Source of the DNA: Allolobophora icterica
Taxonomy: Eukaryota > Annelida > Clitellata > Crassiclitellata > Lumbricidae
Assembly (NCBI GenBank): GCA_963556255.1
Contig: OY744615.1
Coordinates: 20,421,033-20,485,032, forward strand
Reading direction: 5' to 3'
Length of the DNA: 64,000 nt
In this document: positions 14,076-24,355 of the stretch, one piece after another
Numbering within the stretch: position 1 is the first letter of the stretch
Layout of the letters: every line of letters begins with the position of its first letter
Position numbers and translations under genes: made by a program
Notes under the pieces: generated by a model
Seen by the model: only the letters and a program-made list of their open reading frames with translations
Told to the model about the DNA's origin: nothing
Database searches by the model: none

Positions 14076-14261
14076 AAGTCTATTTGTCATTCTTAATAGT
14101 TTAGAGATAGTGGAATTAATTCCGATATGTCTAAGCCCTTGAAGTAAGATTTATGATTCGTCATGTTATTCGACATCTCCAGGAAGAAACTCAAGTCATC
14201 TTTGACAAACTTAAGTCCTCCAGAAGAATCTACTTAAGTTATCAGAAGGATTTGTTTCATT

Positions 14262-14386
14262 ATATATATTTTTATATTTATTTATATTTATTTTTATATA
14301 TATAGGTCCCACTATATCATATATATATATATATATATATATAATTCTGTGTGTAAAACAGGTGTATATATATTATATATGTATAT
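14262..14386. repeat. (TA)-rich tract with an orphan piece of the 55-bp unit
   Basis: AATTCTGTGTGTAAAACAGG at 14343-14362 matches the middle of the 55-bp array unit that ends about 1 kb upstream. It is embedded in (TA)n and TTTATATT repeats. Confidence 0.75.
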
Positions 14387-14672
14387 ATGAGCCACAAGTA
14401 CATGCATTTAAGGAAACTTATTATAACACACTCATGTACATTGTACAGTTGTTAAGCTTCATATTACCTTCAAGTTTGAATTTATTTACGTGGCATTACA
14501 AAGGAAATGCAAGTTTGTTTTCAGAAGGACTAATCGTTCTAAATATTATTCTCACGTGAAAGTCTTTTTATTCGTATCCGGTTTAAAAAAACTATTCGGC
14601 CGAATACAAATAAACTAGTTAAAGCACTATTCGGTAGGCCTACATCTCTAATCAATATATGATAGAGAGAAG

Positions 14673-14703
<31 letters not shown>

Positions 14704-14956
14704 TGTATGTATGTATGTATGTATGTATGTATGTATGTATGTATGTATGTATGTATGTATGTATGTATGTATGTATGTATGTATGTATGTATGTATGTAT
14801 GTATGTATGTATGTATGTATGTATGTATGTATGTATGTATGTATGTATGTATGTATGTATGTATGTATGTATGTATGTATGTATGTATGTATGTATGTAT
14901 GTATGTATGTATGTATGTATGTATGTATGTATGTATGTATGTATGTATGTATGTAT
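14673..14956. repeat. (GTAT)n microsatellite, about 280 bp
   Basis: About 70 uninterrupted GTAT units. All frames on both strands are open (YVCM, THIH) because of the period. Confidence 0.97.
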
Positions 14957-15275
14957 TTAAACAATGTCCATTTAGTTTAGTATAAACTTGGCATTCTCCT
15001 ATGACCTTCATTCTATTGTCATAGCCAAACTCTAAATGAGAAGGGAAGGAAAAAATGGGTAGAACAATTATTTCCAGACTAAAGTTAGGCTTCGCTGATC
15101 TAAGTTAACATAAATTCGCAGCGATCAATCCATCCAGTGTGCCGCAGTTAGGCTCACATCGCGAAGTAGCTGTTTTTACAAGTTACAGTAATGCAATTTT
15201 AATTACAGAACGCAATATTAAAGGTTGATAGAAAGCGGCACCGTCTTTAATTGCCTTCCTTCCTATGCATGTACG
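14957..15275. other. unassigned
   Basis: No gene or repeat recognised. Confidence 0.4.
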
Positions 15276-15468
15276 TATATATATATATAATATATATATA
15301 TAATATATATATATTCAGATGATCGGGCTGCAGTGTCAAAATGGCGCCTATAAAATGTCGATGCATGCCATGCGATCTATCTGAGAATGTATGTGAGCCG
15401 GAGCAAGATGGACAATCTGTCAATATCGCTGAGCAAACTATACACTCAGACGATGGACCAAAGGGAGG

Positions 15469-15471
<3 letters not shown>

Positions 15472-15551
<80 letters not shown>
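15472..15551. repeat. (GA)n microsatellite
   Basis: About 80 bp of uninterrupted GA, preceded by (TA)n blocks at 15276-15315. Confidence 0.95.
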
Positions 15552-15554
<3 letters not shown>

Positions 15555-15633
15555 CGGACACTGATGAACACACATAAGCACACCGTTGTAAGCTTATATT
15601 GTTGAATGCATATAAAACGTAGTTGGAAACACG

Positions 15634-15794
15634 TAATTATATATATATAATATAGACATATATATATATATAGACATATAATTATATGTGTGTGTGTGTG
15701 TAATGTCAGTGTATCTTTGTTTATGTCCATGTATCTCTGCCTATGTCCGTGTGTCTAGACACTTACTGGATATATATATATGCATATATATATG

Positions 15795-15830
<36 letters not shown>
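15634..15830. repeat. (TA)n / (TG)n block
   Basis: Several TA runs and a short TG run. The last TA run supplies the TA target site of the mariner-like element that follows. Confidence 0.9.
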
Positions 15831-15833
<3 letters not shown>

Positions 15834-16654
15834 GGTGAGTCAGAAAAAACGTGTCCCTACATAACTTAACATAATTCATACAGAAAACCATCAATTTTAA
15901 TGAAATTTCAGAATAGTGACGCTTGATGATCTAACCAAATGCTAGGCTATATAAATTATTTTTTATAAAACGTTGGACCAGCCTAAACTATAATAGTTAC
16001 GTCACGACAACCTAGACAAATTGGTGTTTACCGAAGAAAATAAACATGTCGTAAGATTTGAAAGAGAGATTAAACAAACCGTGCGAAACGTTTTTAAAAG
16101 AATTTTGAGATAGGCCTACAGGGTGGACTATAAATGGATTAAATGCTCTCCTTTCAAAGATCGATAATTACTGGATCTTTTCATCGTCAACCAGGTAGCG
16201 GACACGCGCGAACGGCCAGAACGGTCGACGGTGCTGAACAGGTTGAATTGCTTGTGCTCAGCCAGGAAACTATATATGCCGCAAAACGCATCGTACGCGG
16301 AGAGAAATAGCTCGAGAAATAGGAATCAGCCAGTCATCAGTCAGGAGAATCATTAAGACTCTTATAAGAGTGATTTACATTTGGCAATGTTTAAAGAAAC
16401 GACGGGCTCAAGAACTCCCAGAGGGCAACAAACAGGGAAGTTTAAAACGTTCCCGTTGCAGTCCGTCAAGCAGTTGCGTACGCGTCTTCGCGCATGCGTG
16501 GATGCCCAAGGAGGTCAATTTGAACAAAAATTTAACTTTCTTTATGCTCAGTAATAACTCTTCTATCTTTACATAAAATTTCGTTGACATAACCTGATTT
16601 CTGACGAAGTTAAAGCAAAATATGTAGGATCACGTTTTTTCTGACTCACCGTTG
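15831..16654 (+). mobile_element. internally deleted mariner-like (IS630/Tc1/mariner) transposon
   Basis: Both ends carry GGTGAGTCAGAAAAAACGTG in inverted orientation (left from about 15833, right ending at 16652), and the element is flanked by TA (15829-15830 and 16655-16656). Inside, broken plus-strand frames read GHARTARTVDGAEQVELLVLS, then ISQSSVRRII and LKKRRAQELPEGN. This is the helix-turn-helix half of a mariner-type transposase with the characteristic RRAQEL segment. The DD[D/E] catalytic half is absent and stops interrupt the frame. At 824 bp it is shorter than the roughly 1.3 kb of full elements, so it could move only with help in trans. Confidence 0.85.
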
Positions 16655-16974
16655 TACATATATAGCGAGAGAGAGAACGAGTATGTGTGTTGGTATGTCT
16701 TTGTCTGTGCCAGAGTGCCTCTATAAGTATGTCCGTGTGTTTGTCTGAGTAAGACTGTGTTATTCTGTGAGATTTATAACGCTGCGTGGTCTGTAATGTA
16801 TGTCTCGGTGACCCTATGGTCAGTCCAGTCGATGGCGAGGCTTTGTGGCGAGAAGCGCAGTGGTCAGTGCCGATTGATGTGGCCAGCTGGAGATTGTTGG
16901 CCACAAGAGGCACGACCGAAATAAGGAAAGTGCGACATTCATGCGACACGAAGATAAAGCATACTAAAGAAATA

Positions 16975-17092
16975 ATTATATATATATATATATATATACA
17001 TGCACATACGCAGACCTGTATATATGTATATATATATATATATATATCTAAGGGTATATATATATTTATCTAAGCGTATATATATATATACA
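16975..17092. repeat. (TA)n-rich tract
   Basis: Alternating TA runs interrupted by GCACATACGCAGACC and CTAAG motifs. Confidence 0.85.
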
Positions 17093-17238
17093 TATATAGA
17101 GACAGAGACAGAGAGATAGACACAGAGAGAGTAAGAGAAAGAGTGAGAGTAAGAGAGAGACAGACAGACAGACAGAGACAGAGACAGAGAGACAGAGACA
17201 GAGAGATAGACACAGAGAGAGTAAGAGAAAGAGTGAGA

Positions 17239-17322
<84 letters not shown>

Positions 17323-17603
17323 GACAGACAGACAGACAGAGACGGACGGACAGGCAAAAATTTAGACAGAGGAAATAGAAAAGAGAAATGTGCGATGATG
17401 ATGACGACGATGATGATGATACCTCTCACGCAACCAACCCAGCGTCATCCGAATATGCATACGTGCATATATATATATCGGATGACGCTGGGTTAGTTGC
17501 GTGAGAGGTATCATCATCATCATCGTCATCATCATCGCACATTTCTCTTTCCTATTTCCTCTGTCTAAATTTTTGCCTGTCCGTCCGTCTCTGTCTGTCT
17601 GTC

Positions 17604-17669
<66 letters not shown>

Positions 17670-17825
17670 TCTCACTCTTTCTCTTACTCTCTCTGTGTCT
17701 ATCTCTCTGTCTCTGTCTCTCTGTCTCTGTCTCTGTCTGTCTGTCTGTCTGTCTCTCTCTTACTCTCACTCTTTCTCTTACTCTCTCTGTGTCTATCTCT
17801 CTGTCTCTGTCTCTCTGTCTCTGTC

Positions 17826-17856
<31 letters not shown>

Positions 17857-17880
17857 TACTCTCACTCTTTCTCTCACTCT
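17093..17880. repeat. near-perfect inverted repeat with arms of about 360 bp
   Basis: The left arm ends at 17451 and the right arm begins at 17479 with CGGATGACGCTGGGTT. They are separated by a 27-bp spacer that is itself partly palindromic (ATATGCATACGTGCATAT). Going outward, the arms share in order a GCGTGAGAGGTATC segment, a CAT trinucleotide tract, CACATTTCTCTTT, CTAAATTTTTGCC, CGTCCGTC, CTGT arrays and CT/ACTCTCACTC arrays. Only a few mismatches are seen in the non-repetitive inner 130 bp. The arms also encode the same (RE/DR)n frame on opposite strands. Confidence 0.9.
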
Positions 17881-17973
17881 CTCTGTGTCTATCTCTCTGT
17901 CTCTGTCTGTCTGTCTCTGTCTCTGTCTGTCTCTCTGTCTGTCTTCTCTGTCTCTCTTCTCTGTTTGTCTGTT

Positions 17974-18030
<57 letters not shown>
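17881..18030. repeat. (CTGT)n / CTCT microsatellite
   Basis: Continues the right arm of the inverted repeat outward, ending in a regular CTGT run at 17986-18028. Confidence 0.9.
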
Positions 18031-18035
<5 letters not shown>

Positions 18036-18165
18036 ACCACACTGTTCCTATAAGAAACCTACACTCGGTCGAAACCGTTGCAGTGCTTCGCTTCCTTGTG
18101 CACATGTGTGTGTCTTCTTATAGAAGAAGCCACAATTTCAGCTGTCAATTAGAGGGATCATCCTA

Positions 18166-18260
18166 ATGTTACTAAGCACTTATATAGCGCCACTTCGCAG
18201 ATGTATCAGAAGCGTTGTGATACGCATGAAATACGTTTGATAGCTGTGGAACACTATGGC
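18166..18260 (-). mobile_element. LINE/SINE tail fragment with TTATATAGCGCC motif
   Basis: The segment ACTAAGCACTTATATAGCGCC resembles the 3' tails at 49461, 51901 and 54326. Nothing coding remains beside it. Confidence 0.35.
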
Positions 18261-18412
18261 ACTACCATATCCGAAGGTAATTGTAGTCGTAACAGTGATC
18301 TCGACTTTCAAAGAACTACTGGAGTCAACTTAATAACACGGCGCAGTAAAAATGCACATCGGTGAGACAGGACTGCGCTTAGGGTTGGTTTGTGGTCGAA
18401 ATGCAAATTCGA

Positions 18413-18562
18413 GCAGGTAGCAGACAGACAGACAGGTAGGCAGACAGACAGACCGCTACAGACAGCAGGTAGGCAGACATACAGGCAGGTAGGCAGACAT
18501 ACAGGCAGGTAGGCAGACAAACAGCAGGTTGCCAGAGCTGCCAGACAGACAGACAGACCGCT
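18413..18562. repeat. CAGACAGA / AGGCAGACATACAGGC minisatellite
   Basis: Short CAGA runs alternate with a 20-bp AGGCAGACATACAGGCAGGT unit present about three times (18470-18525). Confidence 0.85.
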
Positions 18563-18599
18563 ACGGTTGATTGTGTTTCAAATTGGAAAGACGTGGAAG

Positions 18600-18835
18600 A
18601 CATGGAGAACGAGAGTTATCAGCATAGGGGTTCTGGAAAAGAAATGGTGGAAGGTCAGTCTGCCACTCTCTCGATGGTCTCCATGGCAACCGGAGTTGAA
18701 CCTCAGCTTGGTGTCACTGGACAACCCCTCTGAGAAGACGCAGTGGTTGTGAATAAACTGGTGCCCTGCGTTTAGCATTCAAGTGACGCTTTAAAAATGT
18801 ATAGATTACAATACGATTACAAGTACGCTTTTGCC
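18600..18835 (+). mobile_element. LINE 3' untranslated tail, GATTACG-ending family (copy 2)
   Basis: Shares ACTGGACAACCCCTCTGA, then GAATAAACTGGTGCCCTG, TTCAAGTGACGCTTTA and the terminal ACGATTACAAG-type tail with the copies at 5385, 23756 and 44400. Confidence 0.65.
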
Positions 18836-18923
18836 TAGGTGTACCCTCCGTAGAATCCAGTGTATTCTTAAAGCTGTGGTATCTTCCAAAACGTTCATTT
18901 TCCCTATACAGGCAGAAAAGCAG

Positions 18924-19173
18924 GCAGCCATGGGTGTGAAATGTTAGCGACTTCATTTTCTGAGCCTCGGCTTATGAGGGCGGATGGCCAGTCCTCTCCT
19001 TCGCCGTCTCATCTTCCCACCGACAGTGTACGGTCAGTGTACTCTTTATAGCTGAGTTGGTTAGGGTGTGCAGGTGAAGCAGAAACCTCGAACCAAATTC
19101 TGCCCTGGCGGGGATTTGAACCCCGATCACTCGATTGAGAGTCTAGCCCGCTAACCACTACACTATCGAGCAC
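18924..19173 (-). mobile_element. tRNA-derived SINE, family 1 (full-length copy)
   Basis: On the minus strand it starts GTGCTCGATAGTGTAGTGG (box A) and contains GGGGTTCAAATCCCC (box B). A tRNA-unrelated body follows: TTTCTGCTTCACCTGCAC, ACCGTACACTGT, GATGAGACGGCGA and a tail AATGAAGTCGCTAACA...CCATGGCTGCC. The same order occurs at 40105-40380. The anticodon position differs between copies and the D and anticodon stems are imperfect, so this is a SINE and not a tRNA gene. Confidence 0.85.
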
Positions 19174-19257
19174 CCGCTTGTTTTCCTTATACCTTCTACA
19201 CAAATTTCAGAACGAGTTAAAACCAACACGGAGGTCAATTACGTGTAGCTCATCAAA

Positions 19258-19375
19258 CGTCTGATTTGCGTTCAGGCCGCCGAGGCTAAGAAAATGAAGT
19301 CGTTATTACTTCATACCCATGGCTGCCTCTCGGGATTAACTTAATGAACTGCTCTTCTTCTTCTTACCCTTAAAC
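19258..19375 (+). mobile_element. SINE family 1, 3' fragment
   Basis: CCGAGGCTAAGAAAATGAAG, then ACTTCATACCCATGGCTGCC and GAACTGCTCTTCTTCTTC match the tail of the SINE at 40105. It lies 85 bp from the copy at 18924-19173 in the opposite orientation. Confidence 0.75.
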
Positions 19376-19974
19376 CGAGTTTGTTATCGAATTTGCACAT
19401 ATCACGCGATTCCCCCTAGTCTCCCCTAGAAGACCATGAATTCGAACACCCCTACTTTGCCTGGTCTCTCGTCGCTGCCTGCAAATACGTTTTTTGGAGG
19501 GTGTATCTGGACTGTGTGAAATTTGGCAATTTACTGGCGTCGTTTTTTCTGGATAATGTCAGCGTGATGTAATTTTTGTCTGAGAATTCTACTGGATAAA
19601 TGGATAATGGAAGGAAATTCGGTTCTTTGGGATGTTGTGGACGTTCGAAGAAGACCGGGTGAAGTCGTTCTGGCCAACGTAACTATTCCACGGATATTCG
19701 ATCGTGGGTCTCAGGGAGTCTGATTTAGTTTCAGAGTGACAAGGCAGGCAGGCAGGCTGACAATGACTCACAGACGAACAGACAGACAGACACACGAATG
19801 CACACGGACAACAAACGATGCAGACTTAGAGATAGATGTCGAATAATAATAGGCAAACAGACTGATACGATGTTTAGCATAACCGTTTCTTGGTAAGACG
19901 TGCTTTGAGGTGAAGAAAAATTCTCGTACGGGACATAGTACATATAAAGGGCAGCGACAAAGGTGTAATGACAC
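19376..19974. other. unassigned
   Basis: No supported feature apart from short CAGG and CAGA runs at 19741-19790. Confidence 0.4.
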
Positions 19975-19975
19975 T

Positions 19976-20129
19976 GACAGAGCGAGAGAGACAGAGACAG
20001 ACAGACAGAGACAGAGATAAGAGAGAGACAGAGAGACAGAGAGAGACACAGACATACAGAGACAGACAGAGACAGAGACAGACTGCCACTGACAGAGACA
20101 CACAAAGAGACAGATAGATAGAGAGAGAA

Positions 20130-20227
<98 letters not shown>

Positions 20228-20255
20228 AGAGAGGGAGAGAGAGGGAGAGAGGAGA
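19976..20255. repeat. CAGAGA / (GA)n microsatellite
   Basis: Degenerate CAGAGACAGA at 19976-20130, then nearly pure (GA)n at 20130-20220, then GAGGGAGA. Confidence 0.95.
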
Positions 20256-21690
20256 AACATGGGCATAAACAATGATAAAGAAGAAAATGGCAAAGACATA
20301 GAACACGTGACATATTCACACGTAGTCCTGCAGCAGCAGAGGAAAGCACAGGCAGAAGATTATAAGCGTAAGCAAGAGACACACACAAGAGTGTTATCAG
20401 AAGGAGGCAGAGGCATAAGTAGAGGGACAATCAGAGATAGACAGAGCCGAAGGCAGTTTGGTCCTGCTACAACGTCTGAGCTGTGAATGTATCCTTGGAA
20501 CCATAATTTCGTTTGGGGCGTTTAAGGATCTCTGGGCGACCAGCGCCGCAGCGTTCATCGGCTTCAACTCCCTCATCCGTCCGTCCGTCCGTCCGTCAAA
20601 TCGTTTGGCCTCCATTGGCCTCCGTTTGGCCTCTGGTCACTGCCCGATTGATGACCACGCTGATCGCACAGCGCTTGGACATGGGAGTGCGTTGAAGTGG
20701 GTAGAATGGCAAATTTAGGGAGAAATAGAAGCAGCGAGAAACACGAGAGTTTTTGGAGCGTCAGAATGAGGAAGACGTAAAAGGAAACACAAAATAAGGG
20801 ACAAGCTATAATTATTTTAATGAAAACAACAACAAGGCAAGAGGATAAACGAGAAGATTATGCTGCAGTTTAGGGACAAAATGATTGAAATATAGTGGGG
20901 AAAAGAGCTTATCCTAAATACAATTAGTGAGAACGGGTAAAAAAATAGGAACCAGAGAGATTTTAGAACCCGGATGACAGGAAGCAAAACGAGAGTTGAG
21001 AAGGGACTCTAATTATCCGGAAGTTAATCGACGTGTTTTTAATTTTAGATTATGCTGATTAAATTGCCTCTTAAGCACATCTTAAACTGGACTCAAATTA
21101 ACAAAATTCTTAGATTTTAGCTTGTAGCTCAACGTTATTTTCAAGGAAGTATCGTACTTACCATCTTAACCAATCCATAATTACAATTTATGAAACTCGT
21201 TGGTCAGTCTCTTTGTCTCCTTCTCAAGTGAGTAAGTATATTCCTTATTATACCAGTTGCATAACCGCACTCTGGTTTACATACATCGTAAAACAAAGAA
21301 AACGCAAAGCATGAAAAACATAAAACAAAATGAAAAAATATGGATAAAAAAAATGAATAAAAAATACGAATAAAAAATAACGGTCGTTTGTTCAAAGCAG
21401 TTCCGTTGCTTACAGTGAATTCTACCTTTTCTTTAAATTAAGAGCTAACATGAGTTCACAAGTAATACAGACATGGCATCCCTTAATTACGCTGTGTTGC
21501 TGAGTCTGGCCGCAAGGTGAAAATTTCTTAACGTCTTTTTTGGACTATAACTATGCGCTTCGCCTGTGACACTCGTTGTACTTTTCAAACTTGTCTTTTT
21601 ATGCTCATTATCAAATATAACAAATCCATAAATCTATCTGGTTTAGCACAAGCTGTCTCTGCTACATACTTTTCAAACGAACATGATGCT
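20256..21690. other. unassigned intergenic DNA
   Basis: No gene supported. A (CCGT)n run of four to five units lies at 20578-20597. Confidence 0.4.
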
Positions 21691-21691
21691 C

Positions 21692-21790
21692 TACATCAAC
21701 GGTTTTCAAACTTTATTTTTATTGTACCACCAGGTAAAAAAAAGAATGTTGGCGTACCACCAGCAAACGTCAGATTTTAAAAAAGCAAGA
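21692..21790 (+). mobile_element. possible hAT terminus, single end
   Basis: CATCAACGGTTTTCAAACTT followed by GTACCACCAGG resembles the CAGxGGTTTTCAAACTTT...GTACCACC end of some hAT transposons. No partner end was found. Confidence 0.3.
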
Positions 21791-22042
21791 GGCGATCGCG
21801 AAGTGCCCTTGTATTTAGCGTAGGACCGTAGGTAGACAACTTTAAAAATTAATATGTAATTTTAAGAATGTAATCATATCAACTAAAAGGAAAAATAAAG
21901 TCACTACTAGAAAGCGTTAATGTGAGCTGTGGTTTGTTTTGACAGGCACAGATGGGCATAAACTCATAGAAAATGTAAAGAAAAGAAGCGCATGGGGGAC
22001 GTAGAATAGTGACTTCAATGGACAAAGAAAGATGGGCATAAG

Positions 22043-22235
22043 TAAAGGGCGTAACTTTGGTCTAAAAAGTGGGGTAACAATTTCTTACATACACGAATCA
22101 AGCGGAGACTGCAATCTCTGGGAAGGCACAGTAATACAATATTGATTGGCATTGTTAAAAAAGTGGGGGTACGGTACCCCAGTCCAAAAAGTGGGGGTAC
22201 GGGTACCCCTCGTACCCCCACAAAGTACGCCTATG
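22043..22235. mobile_element. hAT-type MITE, 193 bp, 8-bp target duplication
   Basis: The element is flanked by identical GGCATAAG at 22035-22042 and 22236-22243. Its ends read TAAAGGGCGTAACTTTGG and, inverted, CATAGGCGTACTTTGTGG. It has no coding capacity, and GTGGGGGTACGGTACCCC palindromes lie inside. A second member, broken by another transposon, lies at about 45076-46174 and has the better-preserved end CAGGGGCGTAACTT. Confidence 0.85.
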
Positions 22236-22433
22236 GGCATAAGCTTCGCCAACAGAGCTTTTCGCCAAGCACTGCCTTCAGAAAAGCCCAAGACCGGGGC
22301 AATTGGCAGAGTAATGGTAACGGTAAGAGTCTCCTCATGGATGATGTTATCCAAGGGTTAGATCCAGAACCACAAGAAAAAGAATCAGCGACTAGATTTT
22401 AGGCGGCAAAGAGAGTGAAAGAGTACGCGCGTG

Positions 22434-22435
<2 letters not shown>

Positions 22436-22513
<78 letters not shown>

Positions 22514-22602
22514 TGAGAGAGACAGAGACAGAGACAGATAGACAGACAGACAGACAGAAACAGACAAAGAGACACAAACAGAAAGAGCCAGAGAAACAAC
22601 AA
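22436..22602. repeat. (GA)n / (CAGA)n microsatellite
   Basis: About 40 bp of GA followed by CAGA units and degenerate CAGAGA. Confidence 0.95.
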
Positions 22603-23336
22603 ACATCCATTCTAAGCAAACGACCGATGCGTCGATCTCAAGAATTGTATGAAGCCGAAGCGCACAGAATCTTATTTCACTAGGTGCGGCTTAACCAGTT
22701 GCCATATCTTCAGCCAGAATTAATTTAAAAATGACACCGAACAGACACTTATGGACCTAATTACGCACTTGGCGCGGTCTAAGCGTCTCTTGCGCGTCAG
22801 AACAAGATGGGCAAAATTAAGACGAATGGTTAATTATAGCAATAAGCGAAGAATAAATCGTATATCTCAGACTTAGATGCCGCGCCGCATCATGTTTGGC
22901 TAAGCACCTAAACTAGTTAGCTATACAAAAAAACCAGACGTCATCAAATGTGTAGACCTACCAAATTATTTACCTGATAAACCATATATACATATATATA
23001 TATATATATAGTTTCAAGTAAATAATATATATAATATATGGTTTCAGTTAAATAATATATATATATATATATATATAAGTATACCGTGGTCTATTGTCAA
23101 AGTACTGATGTCTTCTTGAATTAATGAACGCATCAAATATATAAGAGTGCTTAAAATTACTTCACACATGGTCTTCGCAGAGGTTGGCCTGAGAGAGTGT
23201 TTCTGATAAATGTTGTTAAATATTTTACTGACGAAAAGCACAAATTGTGGAGCAAGGTAAGATAGAGCGAGGTTGGTTAATGTTATGCGAGGCATGGCAA
23301 AGTCGGCCTAAGGTTATAAGGTCAAATTAGGTAACG
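22603..23336. other. unassigned, with (TA)n tracts
   Basis: Two (TA)n runs at 22983-23010 and 23056-23078 share GGTTTCA(A/G)(G/T)TAAATAATATAT flanks, a small duplication. No gene recognised. Confidence 0.45.
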
Positions 23337-23345
23337 TAAGATATG

Positions 23346-23732
23346 CAGTGAGTAATCTAGACGTCTCTGGGGGGAAATGTCCCCCCCAGGATTGGTGTTT
23401 CCCCCCCAGAGGCCAGCAATATTACAATGTAGAGACCATAAGGGGAGGAAAATTCCCCCCTCCAGGATACATGTGGGTACGTGGTTTCCAACCCCCCCAG
23501 AGAGATGGATTTCTAAAAAAGGTCATCAACTTTTTTGAGAGAGCAATTGGTGTAGAAAAAAGGTACAAATCGGACGAAGGACTAAAAAAAAGGTCATCAA
23601 CTTTTTTTGAAGATGAAATTAGGAAAAGTCTGAAACTTTTTACAGATGAAAGAAAAAATCTTGTGTAAATTCTTTGCTCCCCCCAGAAACCTTGTTTCCC
23701 CTCCCAGACGAGGGGGACTAGATTAAACACTG
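23346..23732. mobile_element. MITE with 9-bp target duplication (copy 1)
   Basis: Flanked by TAAGATATG at 23337-23345 and 23733-23741. The ends are CAGTGAGTAATCTAGACG and, inverted, CAGTGTTTAATCTAGTCC. It shares its interior (CCAGGATxxxTG, GAGGCCAGCAATATTA, AAAAAGGTCATCAAC) with 40584-41008. A nine-base duplication fits MULE or Merlin better than hAT. No transposase is present. Confidence 0.85.
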
Positions 23733-23755
23733 TAAGATATGCCAGACAATGTAGA

Positions 23756-23834
23756 CGCTCGTGAATAAGCTGGTGTCCTGCACTTAGCTTTCAAGTAGCG
23801 CTTTAGAAATTTGCAGTCTACGATTATGCTTAGG
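23756..23834 (+). mobile_element. LINE 3' tail, GATTACG family (copy 3)
   Basis: CGCTCGTGAATAAGCTGGTG, then CTTTCAAGTAGCGCTTTAGA and the terminal CTACGATTATG, as in the copies at 5385, 18600 and 44400. Confidence 0.65.
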
Positions 23835-23835
23835 G

Positions 23836-23962
23836 CTTAGGCCTAAGACGAGGTAAGTTTAAGGCAGAAGGTAAGGTGAAGGCAAAAGGTAAGTTTAAGG
23901 TAAAAGATGAGGTAAGGTTAAGGTAAGGTTTAGGCAAGGTTTCGTTAAGACAGGGTAATGTA
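23836..23962. repeat. degenerate AAGGTAAGGT repeat
   Basis: Irregular AAGGTAAG and AGGTAAGTTTAAGG motifs recur about ten times. Similar material lies at 23255-23340 and 28985-29110. Confidence 0.6.
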
Positions 23963-24301
23963 AAATGAAGCTTTTCACCATTCCGTCATGGGTTCTCATA
24001 GGCTGATGGAAGAATTCAAAGCCGCCATTTTTCTCTGATTTGAGCCGTTTCCTTTACTTCTATGTATCCCAGTTTGGTTTCTTTGTCTATCATCCAATCT
24101 ACAGGAGAATTTTATTTCTTCATCCTTTTCCCCACTATTTTCCTTTCCATCGACGCTCTCCTGTCTGCCATAAAGTGTTTGTAAACGACTTTACAGACCG
24201 CCGACACGCATGCAGTGATCTATTTACACGCAGCAGGTTGAGAAACTTGATAGCCTGAGGCACGCAGTGTCACGTATGTCTACCTGACTGATCATTGGAA
24301 T

Positions 24302-24355
24302 CGAAATCGATCTTACCTGTCTATCAATTCTGATAGACAGGTAAGATCGATTTCG
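24302..24355. repeat. perfect 25-bp inverted repeat, 4-bp loop
   Basis: Left arm 24302-24326, loop ATTC at 24327-24330, right arm 24331-24355. The arms are exact reverse complements and contain ATCGATCTTACCTGTCTATC. It abuts the 3' end of the minus-strand LINE remnant. Confidence 0.95.

Noticed and set aside
17143..18166. Long RERERDRQTDRQ and LSLSVCLS frames
   Set aside because: Microsatellite translations in the arms of the inverted repeat.
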